DNA of 64,000 nt from Candidatus Competibacter phosphatis. Its GTDB lineage: Bacteria > Pseudomonadota > Gammaproteobacteria > Competibacterales > Competibacteraceae. Position numbers and translations under genes: made by a program. The stretch covers positions 119,752 through 183,751 of the forward strand of contig NZ_SPMZ01000016.1 of assembly GCF_012939995.1 (NCBI RefSeq), in the 5' to 3' direction. Each line of letters opens with the position of its first letter. The first letter of the stretch is position 1. Of the stretch, positions 11,220 through 21,462 are shown one piece after another. The notes below the pieces were generated by a model, which was given only the letters and a program-made list of their open reading frames with translations, made no database searches and was not told where the DNA came from.

Positions 11220-11234
11220 AATACAGTACTGATT
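11220..11234. promoter_or_regulatory. Palindrome, candidate Rrf2/SufR operator
   Basis: AATACAGTACTGATT is an imperfect inverted repeat centred on the perfect 8-mer CAGTACTG. It lies between the predicted suf promoter and the regulator start codon, where an autorepressor would bind. Assignment to the adjacent Rrf2 protein is by position only. Confidence 0.4.
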
Positions 11235-11256
11235 AGACGAGTCTTGCGGAGCGTTC

Positions 11257-11733
11257 ATGATTCGTATTACCCGGGAAGCCGATTACGGCATCGTGCTCAT
11301 GACCTGTCTGGCCCGCGCCGATGGCCAGCCGTGCAGCGCCGCCGCCCTGGCGCGGCAACGCCGGTTGCCATTGCCCATGGTCAGCAAGATTCTCAAGGCC
11401 TTGGCACGGGCCGGTTTGCTGAACTCGCAGCGCGGCGCGCAGGGTGGTTATCACCTGGCGCGGCCCGCGGTGCATATTTCCGCGGCTGACATCATCGGTG
11501 CGCTGGAGGGTCCCCTCGCCATCACCGAATGTAGCACCGATATGCACGACGGTTGTTCGCGTCAGGATCATTGCGAGGTCAGTAGCCACTGGCCACGCAT
11601 CAATCAAGCCATTTATACCGCGTTGCAGAGCATCAGCCTGGAGGAAATGAGTCATCCCGATTCGCCGCGACCGCTGCACTTCCATTCGTCGCAGCGGACC
11701 GCGATCGCCGGTATCGCCGGCCGACCCGTTTGA
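11257..11733 (+). CDS. Rrf2-family SUF regulator
   Basis: This is a 158-residue winged-helix Rrf2-family transcription factor related to IscR. It is expected to sense Fe-S cluster status and control the suf genes that follow. The N-terminal domain (MIRITREADYGIVLMTCL, then a recognition region PMVSKILKALARAGLL) is typical. Three cysteines that could hold an Fe-S cluster lie at C-x6-C-x5-C in ECSTDMHDGCSRQDHCEV (about residues 92-105). Only 33 bp separate it from sufB. This arrangement, regulator first in a sufBCDSU(T) operon, is known in several gammaproteobacteria. Confidence 0.9.
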   Translation: MIRITREADYGIVLMTCLARADGQPCSAAALARQRRLPLPMVSKILKALARAGLLNSQRGAQGGYHLARPAVHISAADIIGALEGPLAITECSTDMHDGCSRQDHCEVSSHWPRINQAIYTALQSISLEEMSHPDSPRPLHFHSSQRTAIAGIAGRPV

Positions 11734-11766
11734 GTTGCCCGCATTTCTGGAAGAGGAATCCCCATC

Positions 11767-13216
<1,450 letters not shown>

Positions 13217-13326
13217 TGAAAAAGCGGGATATCCGTCTGAGTGCGGTGGACGCAAAATGCATAAGGCGTACCCTACAACCGCGACTTTTCAGTTTAACTA
13301 TTTAATCTGAAAGGAATGATGATCTT

Positions 13327-13800
13327 ATGCAATGGCAAGAGGTCTGCGAACATCCCAGCTTGCGGAATTTGCCCTTTAAGATTGAGCTAAACGAAAAGGG
13401 ACAGATTTTAATGTCTCCTGTAAAAGTCTATCACTCCGCTTTTCAGGGGAAAATCTCTCGGTTATTACCGAAACATGGGATCGTTCTAGCCGAGTGCGCC
13501 ATCAAGACTTCAAGAGGAACCAAGGTTGCCGATATTGCCTGGTGCTCAGAGGAGAGATTCGCAAGGATCGAACGAGAAGCGGAGTGCTCCATTGCCCCGG
13601 AAGTTTGTATAGAAGTGGTTTCCTCCAGTAACACGAGTAGTGAAATGGAAGAAAAGAGAGCACTGTATATTTCGGCGGGTGCCATCGAATTCTGGGTTTG
13701 CAATGAAAACGGAAACATGGCTTTTTTTGATGAAAATGGGCAGTTAAAAGCATCAGTTTTGATCCCTGAGTTTCCTCACAAGGTAAAAATCATTACCTGA
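13327..13800 (+). CDS. Uma2/DUF820-family putative nuclease inserted in suf
   Basis: This 157-residue protein has the Uma2 (PD-(D/E)XK-like) layout: KIELNEKGQILMSP at the start, then GTKVADIAWCSEER with the central Asp, and PEVCIEVVSSSNTSSEMEEK with the E-V catalytic segment. The C-terminal LYISAGAIEFWVCNENG follows. It has a ribosome-binding site (AAGGA) upstream. Codon use is visibly more A/T-rich than sufB and sufC on either side, which suggests horizontal gain. Uma2 proteins are abundant in cyanobacteria and scattered elsewhere, and their function is not established. It is co-oriented with suf and would be transcribed with it. Confidence 0.8.
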   Translation: MQWQEVCEHPSLRNLPFKIELNEKGQILMSPVKVYHSAFQGKISRLLPKHGIVLAECAIKTSRGTKVADIAWCSEERFARIEREAECSIAPEVCIEVVSSSNTSSEMEEKRALYISAGAIEFWVCNENGNMAFFDENGQLKASVLIPEFPHKVKIIT

Positions 13801-13841
13801 CGTAAACATCACAGGCTATTGGCTACAGGAGAACACGCACC

Positions 13842-14612
13842 ATGCTGGAAATTCGCAACCTGCACGCCACCGTCGACGGCCGGGAGATTCTCAAAGGCAT
13901 CGACCTTGTCATTCACCCCGGTGAGACCCATGCCATCATGGGGCCGAACGGCTCCGGTAAGAGCACCTTGGCCAACGTGATCGCTGGCCGCGAAGGCTAT
14001 GAAGTCACCGAGGGCGAGGTCCTGTTCGATGGCAAGAATTTGCTGGAAATGGCTCCGGAGGTCCGCGCCTGCGAGGGCCTGTTCCTGGCCTTCCAATACC
14101 CGGTGGAAATCCCCGGCGTCGCCAACCTGTACTTTCTGAAAGCCGCCGTCAACGCGGTGCGCAAGTATCGCGGCGAACCGTCGGTGGACGCGATGGATTT
14201 CTGGGATCTGGTGCAGGAGCGCATGGAGCTGGTGAAGATGGATGAATCCATGCTCAAGCGCTCGGTCAACGAAGGTTTCTCCGGCGGCGAGAAGAAGCGC
14301 AACGAAGTATTCCAGATGGCCGTTCTGCAACCCCGTTTCGCGGTGATGGACGAAACCGATTCCGGCTTGGACATCGACGCCCTGAGAGTCGTCGCCGACG
14401 GCGTCAACGCCCTGCGCGGCCCGGAGCGCGGTTTCCTGGTCATCACCCACTATCAGCGCCTGTTGGACTATATCGTACCGGATCATGTGCATGTGCTGTT
14501 CAATGGCCGCATCGTGCGTTCCGGCGGCAAGGAATTGGCGCTGGAATTGGAGGAACAGGGTTACGCGCTGTACAACGAAGAACCCGGCCGTGCGCGCCGG
14601 GCCGCGGCGTGA
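13842..14612 (+). CDS. sufC: Fe-S cluster assembly ATPase SufC
   Basis: SufC is the ABC-type ATPase that drives SufBCD. The 256-residue protein has Walker A GPNGSGKSTL (about residue 32), signature FSGGEKKRNEV (about 147), Walker B FAVMDETDSGLD (about 166) and the switch histidine ITHYQRLL. AGGAG precedes the ATG by 9 bases. It is separated from sufB by the Uma2 gene, unlike the usual tight sufB-sufC junction. Confidence 0.98.
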   Translation: MLEIRNLHATVDGREILKGIDLVIHPGETHAIMGPNGSGKSTLANVIAGREGYEVTEGEVLFDGKNLLEMAPEVRACEGLFLAFQYPVEIPGVANLYFLKAAVNAVRKYRGEPSVDAMDFWDLVQERMELVKMDESMLKRSVNEGFSGGEKKRNEVFQMAVLQPRFAVMDETDSGLDIDALRVVADGVNALRGPERGFLVITHYQRLLDYIVPDHVHVLFNGRIVRSGGKELALELEEQGYALYNEEPGRARRAAA

Positions 14613-14620
14613 GGTCGGCC

Positions 14621-15928
14621 ATGAGTAGCGTCGCCCCTGTCGTTCAGAATCCGTTCCGCCAGCAGTTCGCCGCGTTTGCGGCGGGTCGCCGCGAGCCGGA
14701 CGCCATCGCCCGCTTGCGCCGCGAGGGGCTCGACCGGTTCGCCAGCCTGGGCTGGCCGACCCGCCAGCAGGAAGCGTGGCGCCTCGCCGATCTGGGCGCG
14801 CTCGCCCAGATCGACTTGCAGCGGCCCGCCGACGCGCTGGTCGATGCCGGAGTCTTGCCGACGCTCGACCTGCCGGTGCACCGACTGACCTTCGTCAACG
14901 GTCGTTTCGCGCCGGGTTTGTCGCGGTTGCGGGAATTGCCCGGCCAAGCCTTGATCGCCAGCCTCGGCCAGGCCCTGCTGACCCATCCCGAACGGATCGA
15001 GCCGCATTTGGAACGGCTGCCGGGCCTGAGCCAACACCCGTTCGCCGCGCTCAACACCGCGTTCTGGGAAGACGGCGCGTTCGTGTATCTGCCACGGACA
15101 ACCGTGGCGGAAACGCCGCTGCATTTGATCTTCCATGCCACCGGCGACGACATCGCCGTTTATCCGCGTCTGCTGCTGGTGCTGGAAGACGGCGCCCAGG
15201 CGACGGTGGTGGTCGAGTATCGCGGCAAGGGCCGCTATCTGAATGCGCCGGTCGCCGAATTGCAACTGGGCGCGGGTGCGGTGCTGCACTACCACCAGGT
15301 CCAGGAAGAAGCGTCGCAAGCGTTTCATCTCGGCGGTGTCCGGGTCCGCCAGGGTCGCGACAGTCAGGCAAATCTGCATCTGGTGTCGTTCGGCGGCCAA
15401 CTGGCGCGCACCGACCTGGATACGTTGTTGGACGGCGAGGGCGCCAGTTGCGTTCTCAACGGCCTGATTCTGGCGCACGACCGGCAAATGGGCGATTACC
15501 ATGTCCGGGTCGAGCACGCTCAGCCGCATGGCAGCAGCGAACAACTGTTCAAGAGCGTGCTGGACGGTCAGGCGCGTTCGGTGTTCGACGGCATGATCCA
15601 CGTCCGCCCGCACGCCCAGAAGACCGATGCCCGCCAGAGCAATCGCAACCTGTTGCTGTCCAAGCAGGCTCGGGCCAATGCCAACCCGCGCTTGGAAATT
15701 CTGGCTGACGATGTCAAATGCGGCCATGGTTCCACCACCGGCTTTCTGAATCCCGATGCCTTGTTCTACCTGCGCGCTCGCGGCATTCCCGCCGAGCAGG
15801 CACGGACCCTGCTGGTGCATGCTTTCGCCAACGACAGCCTCAACCGGATTCAGCTAACGCCCCTGCGCGAACGATTGGCCAGTTCCCTGGCCGACTGTCT
15901 GGCGTTGGGCAACATCGAGGAACAGTGA
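14621..15928 (+). CDS. sufD: Fe-S cluster assembly protein SufD
   Basis: SufD is the SufB paralogue in the SufBC2D complex and contributes to iron uptake into the scaffold. The 435-residue protein has the N-terminal helical region (LDRFASLGWPTRQQEAWRLA) followed by the beta-helix with NLHLVSFGGQLARTDLD and VRPHAQKTDARQSNRNLLLS. The ATG at 14621 is chosen because GAGG lies 6 bases upstream. A GTG at 14609 overlapping the sufC stop is a weaker alternative. It is 1 bp from sufS. Confidence 0.96.
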   Translation: MSSVAPVVQNPFRQQFAAFAAGRREPDAIARLRREGLDRFASLGWPTRQQEAWRLADLGALAQIDLQRPADALVDAGVLPTLDLPVHRLTFVNGRFAPGLSRLRELPGQALIASLGQALLTHPERIEPHLERLPGLSQHPFAALNTAFWEDGAFVYLPRTTVAETPLHLIFHATGDDIAVYPRLLLVLEDGAQATVVVEYRGKGRYLNAPVAELQLGAGAVLHYHQVQEEASQAFHLGGVRVRQGRDSQANLHLVSFGGQLARTDLDTLLDGEGASCVLNGLILAHDRQMGDYHVRVEHAQPHGSSEQLFKSVLDGQARSVFDGMIHVRPHAQKTDARQSNRNLLLSKQARANANPRLEILADDVKCGHGSTTGFLNPDALFYLRARGIPAEQARTLLVHAFANDSLNRIQLTPLRERLASSLADCLALGNIEEQ

Positions 15929-15929
15929 C

Positions 15930-17195
15930 ATGAATGCCCCGCTCGCGCTTTCCGCCGCCCCGGTTGCCGCGTCGGAGCTGGATCTTGCCCGCATCCGCGC
16001 CGATTTTCCCATTTTGCGCCAACGGGTCCACGGCAAGCCGCTGGTCTATTTGGACAACGCCGCTTCGGTGCAGAAACCCAAGGCGGTGATCGACGCCATC
16101 GGCGAGTGTTACGGCGGCTATTACGCCAACATCCATCGCGGTGTCCATCTGCTGTCGGAACGCTCCACCAGCGCCTACGAAGGCGCACGGGAAAAGGTGC
16201 GGGCTTTTCTGAACGCCGCCAGCGTCCAAGAGATCATCTTCACCCGCAACGCCACCGAAAGCATCAACCTGGTGGCCAGCAGTTTCGGCAGCCAGCGGAT
16301 CGGGGCCGGCGACGAAATCGTCATCACCGGCATGGAGCACCACTCCAATATCGTGCCCTGGCAACTGCTGTGCGAACGCAGCGGCGCGACCTTGAAAGTC
16401 GTGCCGTTCACCGATGCCGGCGAGTTGATTCTGGAAGAGTATGAACGGCTGCTGGACAGTGGGCGGGTCAAGCTGGTGGCATTCGTGCACCTGTCCAATG
16501 CCCTCGGCACCATCAATCCGGTCAAGACCCTGATCGAATTGGCGCATGCCCGCGGCATCCCGGTGCTGGTGGACGGCGCGCAATCGGTTCCGCATCTGGC
16601 GGTGGACGTGCGGGAACTGGATTGCGAGTTCTATGCCTTTTCCAGCCATAAGATCTACGGGCCGAGCGGGGTCGGGGTGCTTTACGGCAAGAAGGCACTG
16701 CTGGAGGCGATGCCGCCGTATCAGGGTGGCGGCGACATGATCCAGATGGTGACTTTCGAAAAAACCGAATACGCCGATCTGCCCAACAAGTTCGAGGCCG
16801 GCACTCCCAACATCGCCGGGGTGATCGGGCTGGGCGCGGCGCTGGATTGGCTGAACGCCATTGGCCTGGACGCGGTCGCCGCGCACGAGCACGACCTGCT
16901 GGAATACGCCACGCCTCGTTTGAACGAGATTCCCGGCCTGAAGATCATGGGCACGGCCCGCGACAAGGCGGCGTTGGCGGCGTTCACCATGCAGGGGATT
17001 CATCCTCACGATATCGGCACCATCCTCGACCGCGAGGGGGTCGCCATCCGCGCCGGCCATCACTGCGCCCAGCCGGTCATGCAGCGCTACGGCGTGCCCG
17101 CCACCGCGCGGGCGTCGTTCGCTGTCTACAACACCCGCGACGAGGTGGATGCCCTGGTCGCGGCCCTTTGGAAAGTCAAGGAGTTGTTCGAGTAA
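15930..17195 (+). CDS. sufS: Cysteine desulfurase SufS
   Basis: SufS is the PLP enzyme that removes sulfur from cysteine as a persulfide for Fe-S synthesis. In 421 residues it shows YLDNAASVQKPKAVIDAI at the start, the PLP lysine in SSHKIYGPSG (about residue 241), and the catalytic cysteine in RAGHHCAQPV (about 379). The final codon shares one base with the sufU start, so the pair is translationally coupled, fitting SufU as its sulfur acceptor. Confidence 0.97.
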   Translation: MNAPLALSAAPVAASELDLARIRADFPILRQRVHGKPLVYLDNAASVQKPKAVIDAIGECYGGYYANIHRGVHLLSERSTSAYEGAREKVRAFLNAASVQEIIFTRNATESINLVASSFGSQRIGAGDEIVITGMEHHSNIVPWQLLCERSGATLKVVPFTDAGELILEEYERLLDSGRVKLVAFVHLSNALGTINPVKTLIELAHARGIPVLVDGAQSVPHLAVDVRELDCEFYAFSSHKIYGPSGVGVLYGKKALLEAMPPYQGGGDMIQMVTFEKTEYADLPNKFEAGTPNIAGVIGLGAALDWLNAIGLDAVAAHEHDLLEYATPRLNEIPGLKIMGTARDKAALAAFTMQGIHPHDIGTILDREGVAIRAGHHCAQPVMQRYGVPATARASFAVYNTRDEVDALVAALWKVKELFE

Positions 17196-17638
17196 TGAGC
17201 GACTTACGCGATCTCTACCAGGAAGTGATCCTGGATCACAACAAGCGGCCTCGCAATTTTCGGGTTCTGCCGCAACCGACCCATAAGGCCGACGGCGTCA
17301 ACCCCTTGTGCGGCGATCGGATCAGCGTCTTTCTGGATATCGAGGATGGGGTGATCAAGGACATCGCCTTTCAAGGTGCCGGCTGCGCCATTTCCAGCGC
17401 CTCGGCCTCGTTGATGACCGAAGCGCTCAAGGGCAAGCCGGTCAAGGACATCGAACATCTGTTCGAAGCCTTCCACAATGTGGTGACCACCGACTGCGAA
17501 TGTCCGCGCGGGTTGGGCAAGCTCGGCGTGCTGGCCGGGGTGCGCGACTATCCGAGCCGGGTCAAGTGCGCCACCCTCGCTTGGCATGCCGTGCGCGCCG
17601 CCCTGGAACAACGCAAGGAAGCGGTGGCGACCGAGTAA
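17195..17638 (+). CDS. sufU: SufU sulfur acceptor / IscU-like protein
   Basis: SufU accepts persulfide sulfur from SufS; in Bacillus it is a zinc-dependent transferase, not a scaffold. The 147-residue protein has LYQEVILDHNKRPRNFR and the three cysteines expected: NPLCGDRI (about 40), FQGAGCAISSASAS (about 65) and VKCATLAW (about 128). No sufE or sufA gene is present in this operon, so SufU fills the SufE role here. Confidence 0.94.
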   Translation: MSDLRDLYQEVILDHNKRPRNFRVLPQPTHKADGVNPLCGDRISVFLDIEDGVIKDIAFQGAGCAISSASASLMTEALKGKPVKDIEHLFEAFHNVVTTDCECPRGLGKLGVLAGVRDYPSRVKCATLAWHAVRAALEQRKEAVATE

Positions 17639-17665
17639 TCCTTTCCCCTTTCAGGAGGCGTGAAC

Positions 17666-18010
17666 ATGAGCGCAATTCCCACATCCCCGGATCTGCCGGA
17701 CGCTGGCGAGCTGGAAGCCCGGATCATCGAGGCGCTGAAGACCGTTTACGATCCCGAGATTCCGGTCAACGTCTACGACCTGGGTTTGATCTACGATCTG
17801 AACGTCGATCCGCTGGGCAATCACGCCGACATTCAGATGACGCTGACCGCTCCGGGGTGTCCGGTCGCCGGCTCGATGCCGGAATGGGTGGAAAACGCCG
17901 CCCGCCATGCTTCCGGGCTGGAGTCGGTCAAGGTCGAACTGGTCTGGGAGCCGCCGTGGACGCCGGCGCGGATGTCCATGCGCGCCAAGCTGGAACTGAA
18001 CATGGTGTGA
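17666..18010 (+). CDS. sufT: SufT, MIP18/DUF59-family Fe-S maturation factor
   Basis: SufT proteins help deliver or mature Fe-S clusters. The 114-residue DUF59 protein has YDPEIPVNVYDLGLIYDL, then LTAPGCPVAGSMPEWVENA with the conserved cysteine (about residue 68), and WEPPWTPARMS. AGGAGG sits 7 bases before the ATG at 17666. A GTG at 17660 is too close to the ribosome-binding site. It closes the suf operon, 27 bp after sufU. Confidence 0.92.
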   Translation: MSAIPTSPDLPDAGELEARIIEALKTVYDPEIPVNVYDLGLIYDLNVDPLGNHADIQMTLTAPGCPVAGSMPEWVENAARHASGLESVKVELVWEPPWTPARMSMRAKLELNMV

Positions 18011-18056
18011 TGGGGAACGATGCTTCGAACCCCATGCCCACGCGGCGCGGACCGCC

Positions 18057-18076
18057 CGCCCATCCATGGATGGGCG
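18057..18076. terminator. Palindrome in the suf/EamA convergent gap
   Basis: CGCCCATCCATGGATGGGCG is a perfect 20-base palindrome between two convergent genes. It could fold as a short terminator stem for either strand, but the T tract is poor (TTCT). Confidence 0.35.
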
Positions 18077-18080
18077 TTCT

Positions 18081-19013
18081 CTACCGCCTGACGACCAGAT
18101 AGACGCCCCCCACCGCCAACACCATGCCGACCAGGGAGAGTGGGGGGAGCGTTTCGCCGAACGCGAACCAGGCGATCAGCGCGGTACTCAGAGGTGTCAG
18201 ATAAAACAGGCTGGCGACATTCACGGCGCTGCCGCTGTGAATGAGCAGGTTCAACAAACTGATTGCGCCAATGGACAGTACCAGCACCAACCAGCCGAGC
18301 GCGAATACGAACTGGCCGGTCCAAGTGATCTGGAATTCCGTGAACAGGGCGATGGCGACGGCGGTGACGATGGCGCTTGAGCCGAATTGAATGACCGAGC
18401 CGGTGCGTAGATCGAAGCCGGTGCAAAATCGCTTCTGATACAGCGTCCCGGCGGTAATCCCCAGTAACGCCACCAAAGCCGGGATGAGCATCGGCCCGAG
18501 TTCGGCGCCGACGCCGAGCTTGCCGGAAACCACCAGCGCCAGCCCGATGAACCCCAGCGTCAGCCCGGCCCACTGCCGCGCGTTGACGCGTTCTCCAAGC
18601 AGCCAACCGGCGCTGGCGGCGGTCAGCAGCGGCTGCATGCCGACCACCAACGCGCTGATACCCGCCGGCAAACCGTGCTTGATCGATAGAAATACGCCCC
18701 CCAGATAAATGGCGTGAATCAACAATCCGGATATGCCGATATGCCACCATTGGCTGGGCTGTTGCGGCCACGGCGCGCGGCTCAGCACGGCAATCGTGGT
18801 CATCAGGACGATGACGCAAAGATAGCGGATCAGTAGAAAGGACAATGGCTCGGAGAACGGCAAGCCGAACCGGGCGCCGATAAAGCCGGTGCTCCACAAA
18901 AAGACGAATAGAAACGGATAGATGCGTTTCATGAAAGATTTTGGTTTCGCGGGTGGCGGGTCGTTGGAAGGCGCCGGAGTCGATGCGGCTTGCGCCGTGG
19001 CGACTTTAGCCAT
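18081..19013 (-). CDS. EamA/DMT-family transporter
   Basis: This 310-residue inner-membrane protein is a drug/metabolite transporter of the EamA type. There is a cytoplasmic N-terminus (about 28 residues), then about ten hydrophobic segments in two homologous halves. The first half has [20 protein letters not shown] and the second [12 protein letters not shown] onward, ending with [17 protein letters not shown]. The substrate is unknown; relatives export amino acids or other metabolites. It is convergent with sufT and divergent from serC, whose promoter region it shares. Confidence 0.88.
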   Translation of the reverse strand: MAKVATAQAASTPAPSNDPPPAKPKSFMKRIYPFLFVFLWSTGFIGARFGLPFSEPLSFLLIRYLCVIVLMTTIAVLSRAPWPQQPSQWWHIGISGLLIHAIYLGGVFLSIKHGLPAGISALVVGMQPLLTAASAGWLLGERVNARQWAGLTLGFIGLALVVSGKLGVGAELGPMLIPALVALLGITAGTLYQKRFCTGFDLRTGSVIQFGSSAIVTAVAIALFTEFQITWTGQFVFALGWLVLVLSIGAISLLNLLIHSGSAVNVASLFYLTPLSTALIAWFAFGETLPPLSLVGMVLAVGGVYLVVRR

Positions 19014-19078
19014 TATCCGAAAAGGGCGTTTCTGCTACTATGCGCCACATTTCAGTGCGGTCACGAAGGATGTCCAAA

Positions 19079-20158
19079 ATGCCACGCCCATACAACTTTA
19101 GCGCAGGTCCCGCCATGCTGCCCGAGGCGGTTCTGGAACAGGCCAAGGCCGAAATGCTCGACTGGCGCGGTTCCGGCATGTCGGTGATGGAAATGAGCCA
19201 TCGCGGCAAGGAGTTCGTCTCCATCGCCGAACAGGCCGAGGCCGATCTGCGCGAGCTGTTGAACATTCCCGCCGGCTACAAGGTGCTGTTCCTGCAAGGC
19301 GGCGCGTCCAGCCAGTTCGCCATGGTGCCGATGAACCTGCTGCGCGGCAAGACCAAGGCCGACTATCTGAACACCGGGCAGTGGTCGAAGAAGGCGATTT
19401 CCGAAGCCAAGAAATTCTGTCAGGTCAACGTGGTCGGCAGTTCGGAGGCGGTTAACTTCACCACCGTTCCGGCCCGCGCCGACTGGAAGTGCGACCCGGA
19501 AGCCGCTTACCTGCACTACACGCCGAACGAGACCATTGGCGGCGTCGAGATGCACCAGGTTCCCGAGGTCGGCGTACCGCTGGCGGCGGACTTTTCCTCC
19601 ACCCTGCTGTCGCGGCCGCTGGACGTGAGCCAATTCGGCGTCATCTACGCAGGCGCGCAGAAGAACATCGGCCCCGCCGGCCTGACCATCGTCATCGTCC
19701 GCGAGGATTTGATGGGCCAGACCGTGGCCGGCACGCCGACCATGCTCGACTACGCCGCGATGGCTAAGGAAGGGTCGATGTACAACACTCCGCCGACCTA
19801 TGCCTGGTACATCGCCGGGCTGGTGTTCCAGTGGCTGAAGGCGCAAGGCGGGCTGAAGGCCATGGGCGAGCGCAATAAGGCCAAGGCCGAGTTGCTGTAC
19901 AAGGCCATCGACGAATCGGGTTTCTACAGGAACCCGGTCGATCCGGCCTACCGGTCCTGGATGAACGTGCCGTTCATCCTGCCCGACGCAGCGCTGGACA
20001 AACCATTTCTGGCCGAAGCCAAGAGCGCCGGTCTAGTGACCCTGGCTGGCCATCGTTCGGTCGGCGGAATGCGCGCCAGCATTTACAACGCCGTGCCGCT
20101 GGAAGGCGTCAAGGCGCTGGTGGACTTCATGGCCGATTTCCAGAAACGGCGCGGCTAG
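19079..20158 (+). CDS. serC: Phosphoserine aminotransferase
   Basis: SerC converts 3-phosphohydroxypyruvate to phosphoserine with glutamate, and also serves pyridoxal phosphate synthesis. The 359-residue protein starts [20 protein letters not shown], matching the family start. It has the PLP-lysine segment [14 protein letters not shown] (Lys about 197) and the C-terminal [16 protein letters not shown]. The ATG at 19079 is preferred, with AAGGA 8 bases upstream. Earlier in-frame ATGs at 19040 and 19070 are less well placed. serA follows after a terminator. Confidence 0.97.
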   Translation: MPRPYNFSAGPAMLPEAVLEQAKAEMLDWRGSGMSVMEMSHRGKEFVSIAEQAEADLRELLNIPAGYKVLFLQGGASSQFAMVPMNLLRGKTKADYLNTGQWSKKAISEAKKFCQVNVVGSSEAVNFTTVPARADWKCDPEAAYLHYTPNETIGGVEMHQVPEVGVPLAADFSSTLLSRPLDVSQFGVIYAGAQKNIGPAGLTIVIVREDLMGQTVAGTPTMLDYAAMAKEGSMYNTPPTYAWYIAGLVFQWLKAQGGLKAMGERNKAKAELLYKAIDESGFYRNPVDPAYRSWMNVPFILPDAALDKPFLAEAKSAGLVTLAGHRSVGGMRASIYNAVPLEGVKALVDFMADFQKRRG

Positions 20159-20179
20159 ACGACTTTCTTTGCGAACCCG

Positions 20180-20212
20180 CCCCGGACGCTCGCGTCCGGG
20201 GTGTTCTTTTTT
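20180..20212 (+). terminator. Intrinsic terminator after serC
   Basis: A perfect 10-bp GC-rich stem (CCCCGGACGC / GCGTCCGGGG) with a 2-base tip is followed by TGTTCTTTTTT. It lies between serC and serA, so the two serine genes are probably at least partly independent transcripts. Confidence 0.88.
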
Positions 20213-20233
20213 CAGGCGAATGGTTACCCGTCC

Positions 20234-21397
20234 ATGTACAAAATCCTGACCCTCAACAACATCAGCGTTTCCGGCCTGGAACGCCTCCCGCGCGACCGTT
20301 ACGAGATCGCCTCGGAAATCCAAAATCCCGACGCCGTGCTGCTGCGTTCCTTCAAGATGCACGACTGGACCATTCCCGCCAGCCTCAAGGCGGTGGGCCG
20401 GGCCGGCGCCGGTGTCAACAACATCCCCGTGCCCCAGATGACCGCCAAGGGCATTTGCGTGTTCAATGCGCCCGGTGCCAACGCCAATGCCGTCAAGGAA
20501 CTGGTCATCGCCGGTATGTTGCTGTCGGCGCGCAACATCTGCACCGCCTGGGACTATACCCGCAAGCTGCAAGGCAACGACGCCGAACTGTCCAAGCAGG
20601 TCGAATCCGGCAAGAAGCAGTTCGTCGGCACCGAACTGCCCAACCGTACCCTGGGCGTGATCGGTTTGGGCGCCATCGGCGTCAGGGTCGCCAACGCCGC
20701 CCGCGCGCTGGGGATGCGGGTAATCGGTTACGACCCACATATCACCGTTAGCAACGCCTGGCAGCTCTCCGCGCAGGTCGAGCAGGTGCTGAGCGTCAAT
20801 GAAATGGCCGCGCAGGCCGATTTCGTCACCCTGCACGTCCCGCTGAACGATGCCACCCGCCACCTGATCAACGCCCAGTTCCTGAAAAACATCCGGCCGG
20901 GATTGACCGTGCTGAACTTCTCGCGCGAGGGGGTGGTGGACGAAGAAGCGTTGTTCGAGGCGCTGCAAGCCGGCAAGCTCAAGACCTATGTCTGCGATTT
21001 CCCCACCAGCCGACTGAAGGATCATCCACGCGTCATCATGTTGCCCCATCTGGGCGCTTCCACGGCGGAGGCCGAGGAGAACTGCGCCATCATGGTGGCT
21101 GATCAGGTGCGCGACTATCTGGAAAACGGCACGATTCACAACTCGGTGAATTTCCCGGAAGTCACCATGCCGCGCAACGGCGGCCCACGCCTGGCGATCG
21201 TCAATGCCAACGTCCCGCACATGATCGAGCGCATTTCCAAGGCGATTTCCGGAGCGGGCATCAACATCATGGACATGCTCAACAAGTCGCGCGGCGAAAT
21301 CGCCTGCACCCTGGTGGATACCGACAGCACGGTGTCGGCCGAGGTGATGGCGCAGATCGCCGGTGTTCAGGGCGTGTTGAGCGTGCGGGTCTTGTAG
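20234..21397 (+). CDS. serA: Phosphoglycerate dehydrogenase
   Basis: SerA oxidises 3-phosphoglycerate to 3-phosphohydroxypyruvate, the first step of serine synthesis. The 387-residue product has the substrate domain (VGRAGAGVNNIPV) and the NAD motif LGVIGLGAIGVRVANAAR (about residues 144-161). It also has the catalytic VLNFSREGVVDEEAL and PHLGASTAEAE regions, and a C-terminal ACT domain (from about 318) that probably mediates serine feedback. The ATG at 20234 matches the family start; the preceding 11 in-frame codons overlap the terminator. Confidence 0.95.
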   Translation: MYKILTLNNISVSGLERLPRDRYEIASEIQNPDAVLLRSFKMHDWTIPASLKAVGRAGAGVNNIPVPQMTAKGICVFNAPGANANAVKELVIAGMLLSARNICTAWDYTRKLQGNDAELSKQVESGKKQFVGTELPNRTLGVIGLGAIGVRVANAARALGMRVIGYDPHITVSNAWQLSAQVEQVLSVNEMAAQADFVTLHVPLNDATRHLINAQFLKNIRPGLTVLNFSREGVVDEEALFEALQAGKLKTYVCDFPTSRLKDHPRVIMLPHLGASTAEAEENCAIMVADQVRDYLENGTIHNSVNFPEVTMPRNGGPRLAIVNANVPHMIERISKAISGAGINIMDMLNKSRGEIACTLVDTDSTVSAEVMAQIAGVQGVLSVRVL

Positions 21398-21462
21398 AAA
21401 GGATTCGGCGGATTCAGGGTTCGGGGGACAGGGTTTCCAGCCGGTTCCCCGAACTCCCGGTT

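Noticed and set aside
21419..21454. GTTCGGGG / CCCCGAAC stem after serA
   Set aside because: An 8-bp stem with a 20-base loop and no T tract is too weak to call a terminator.
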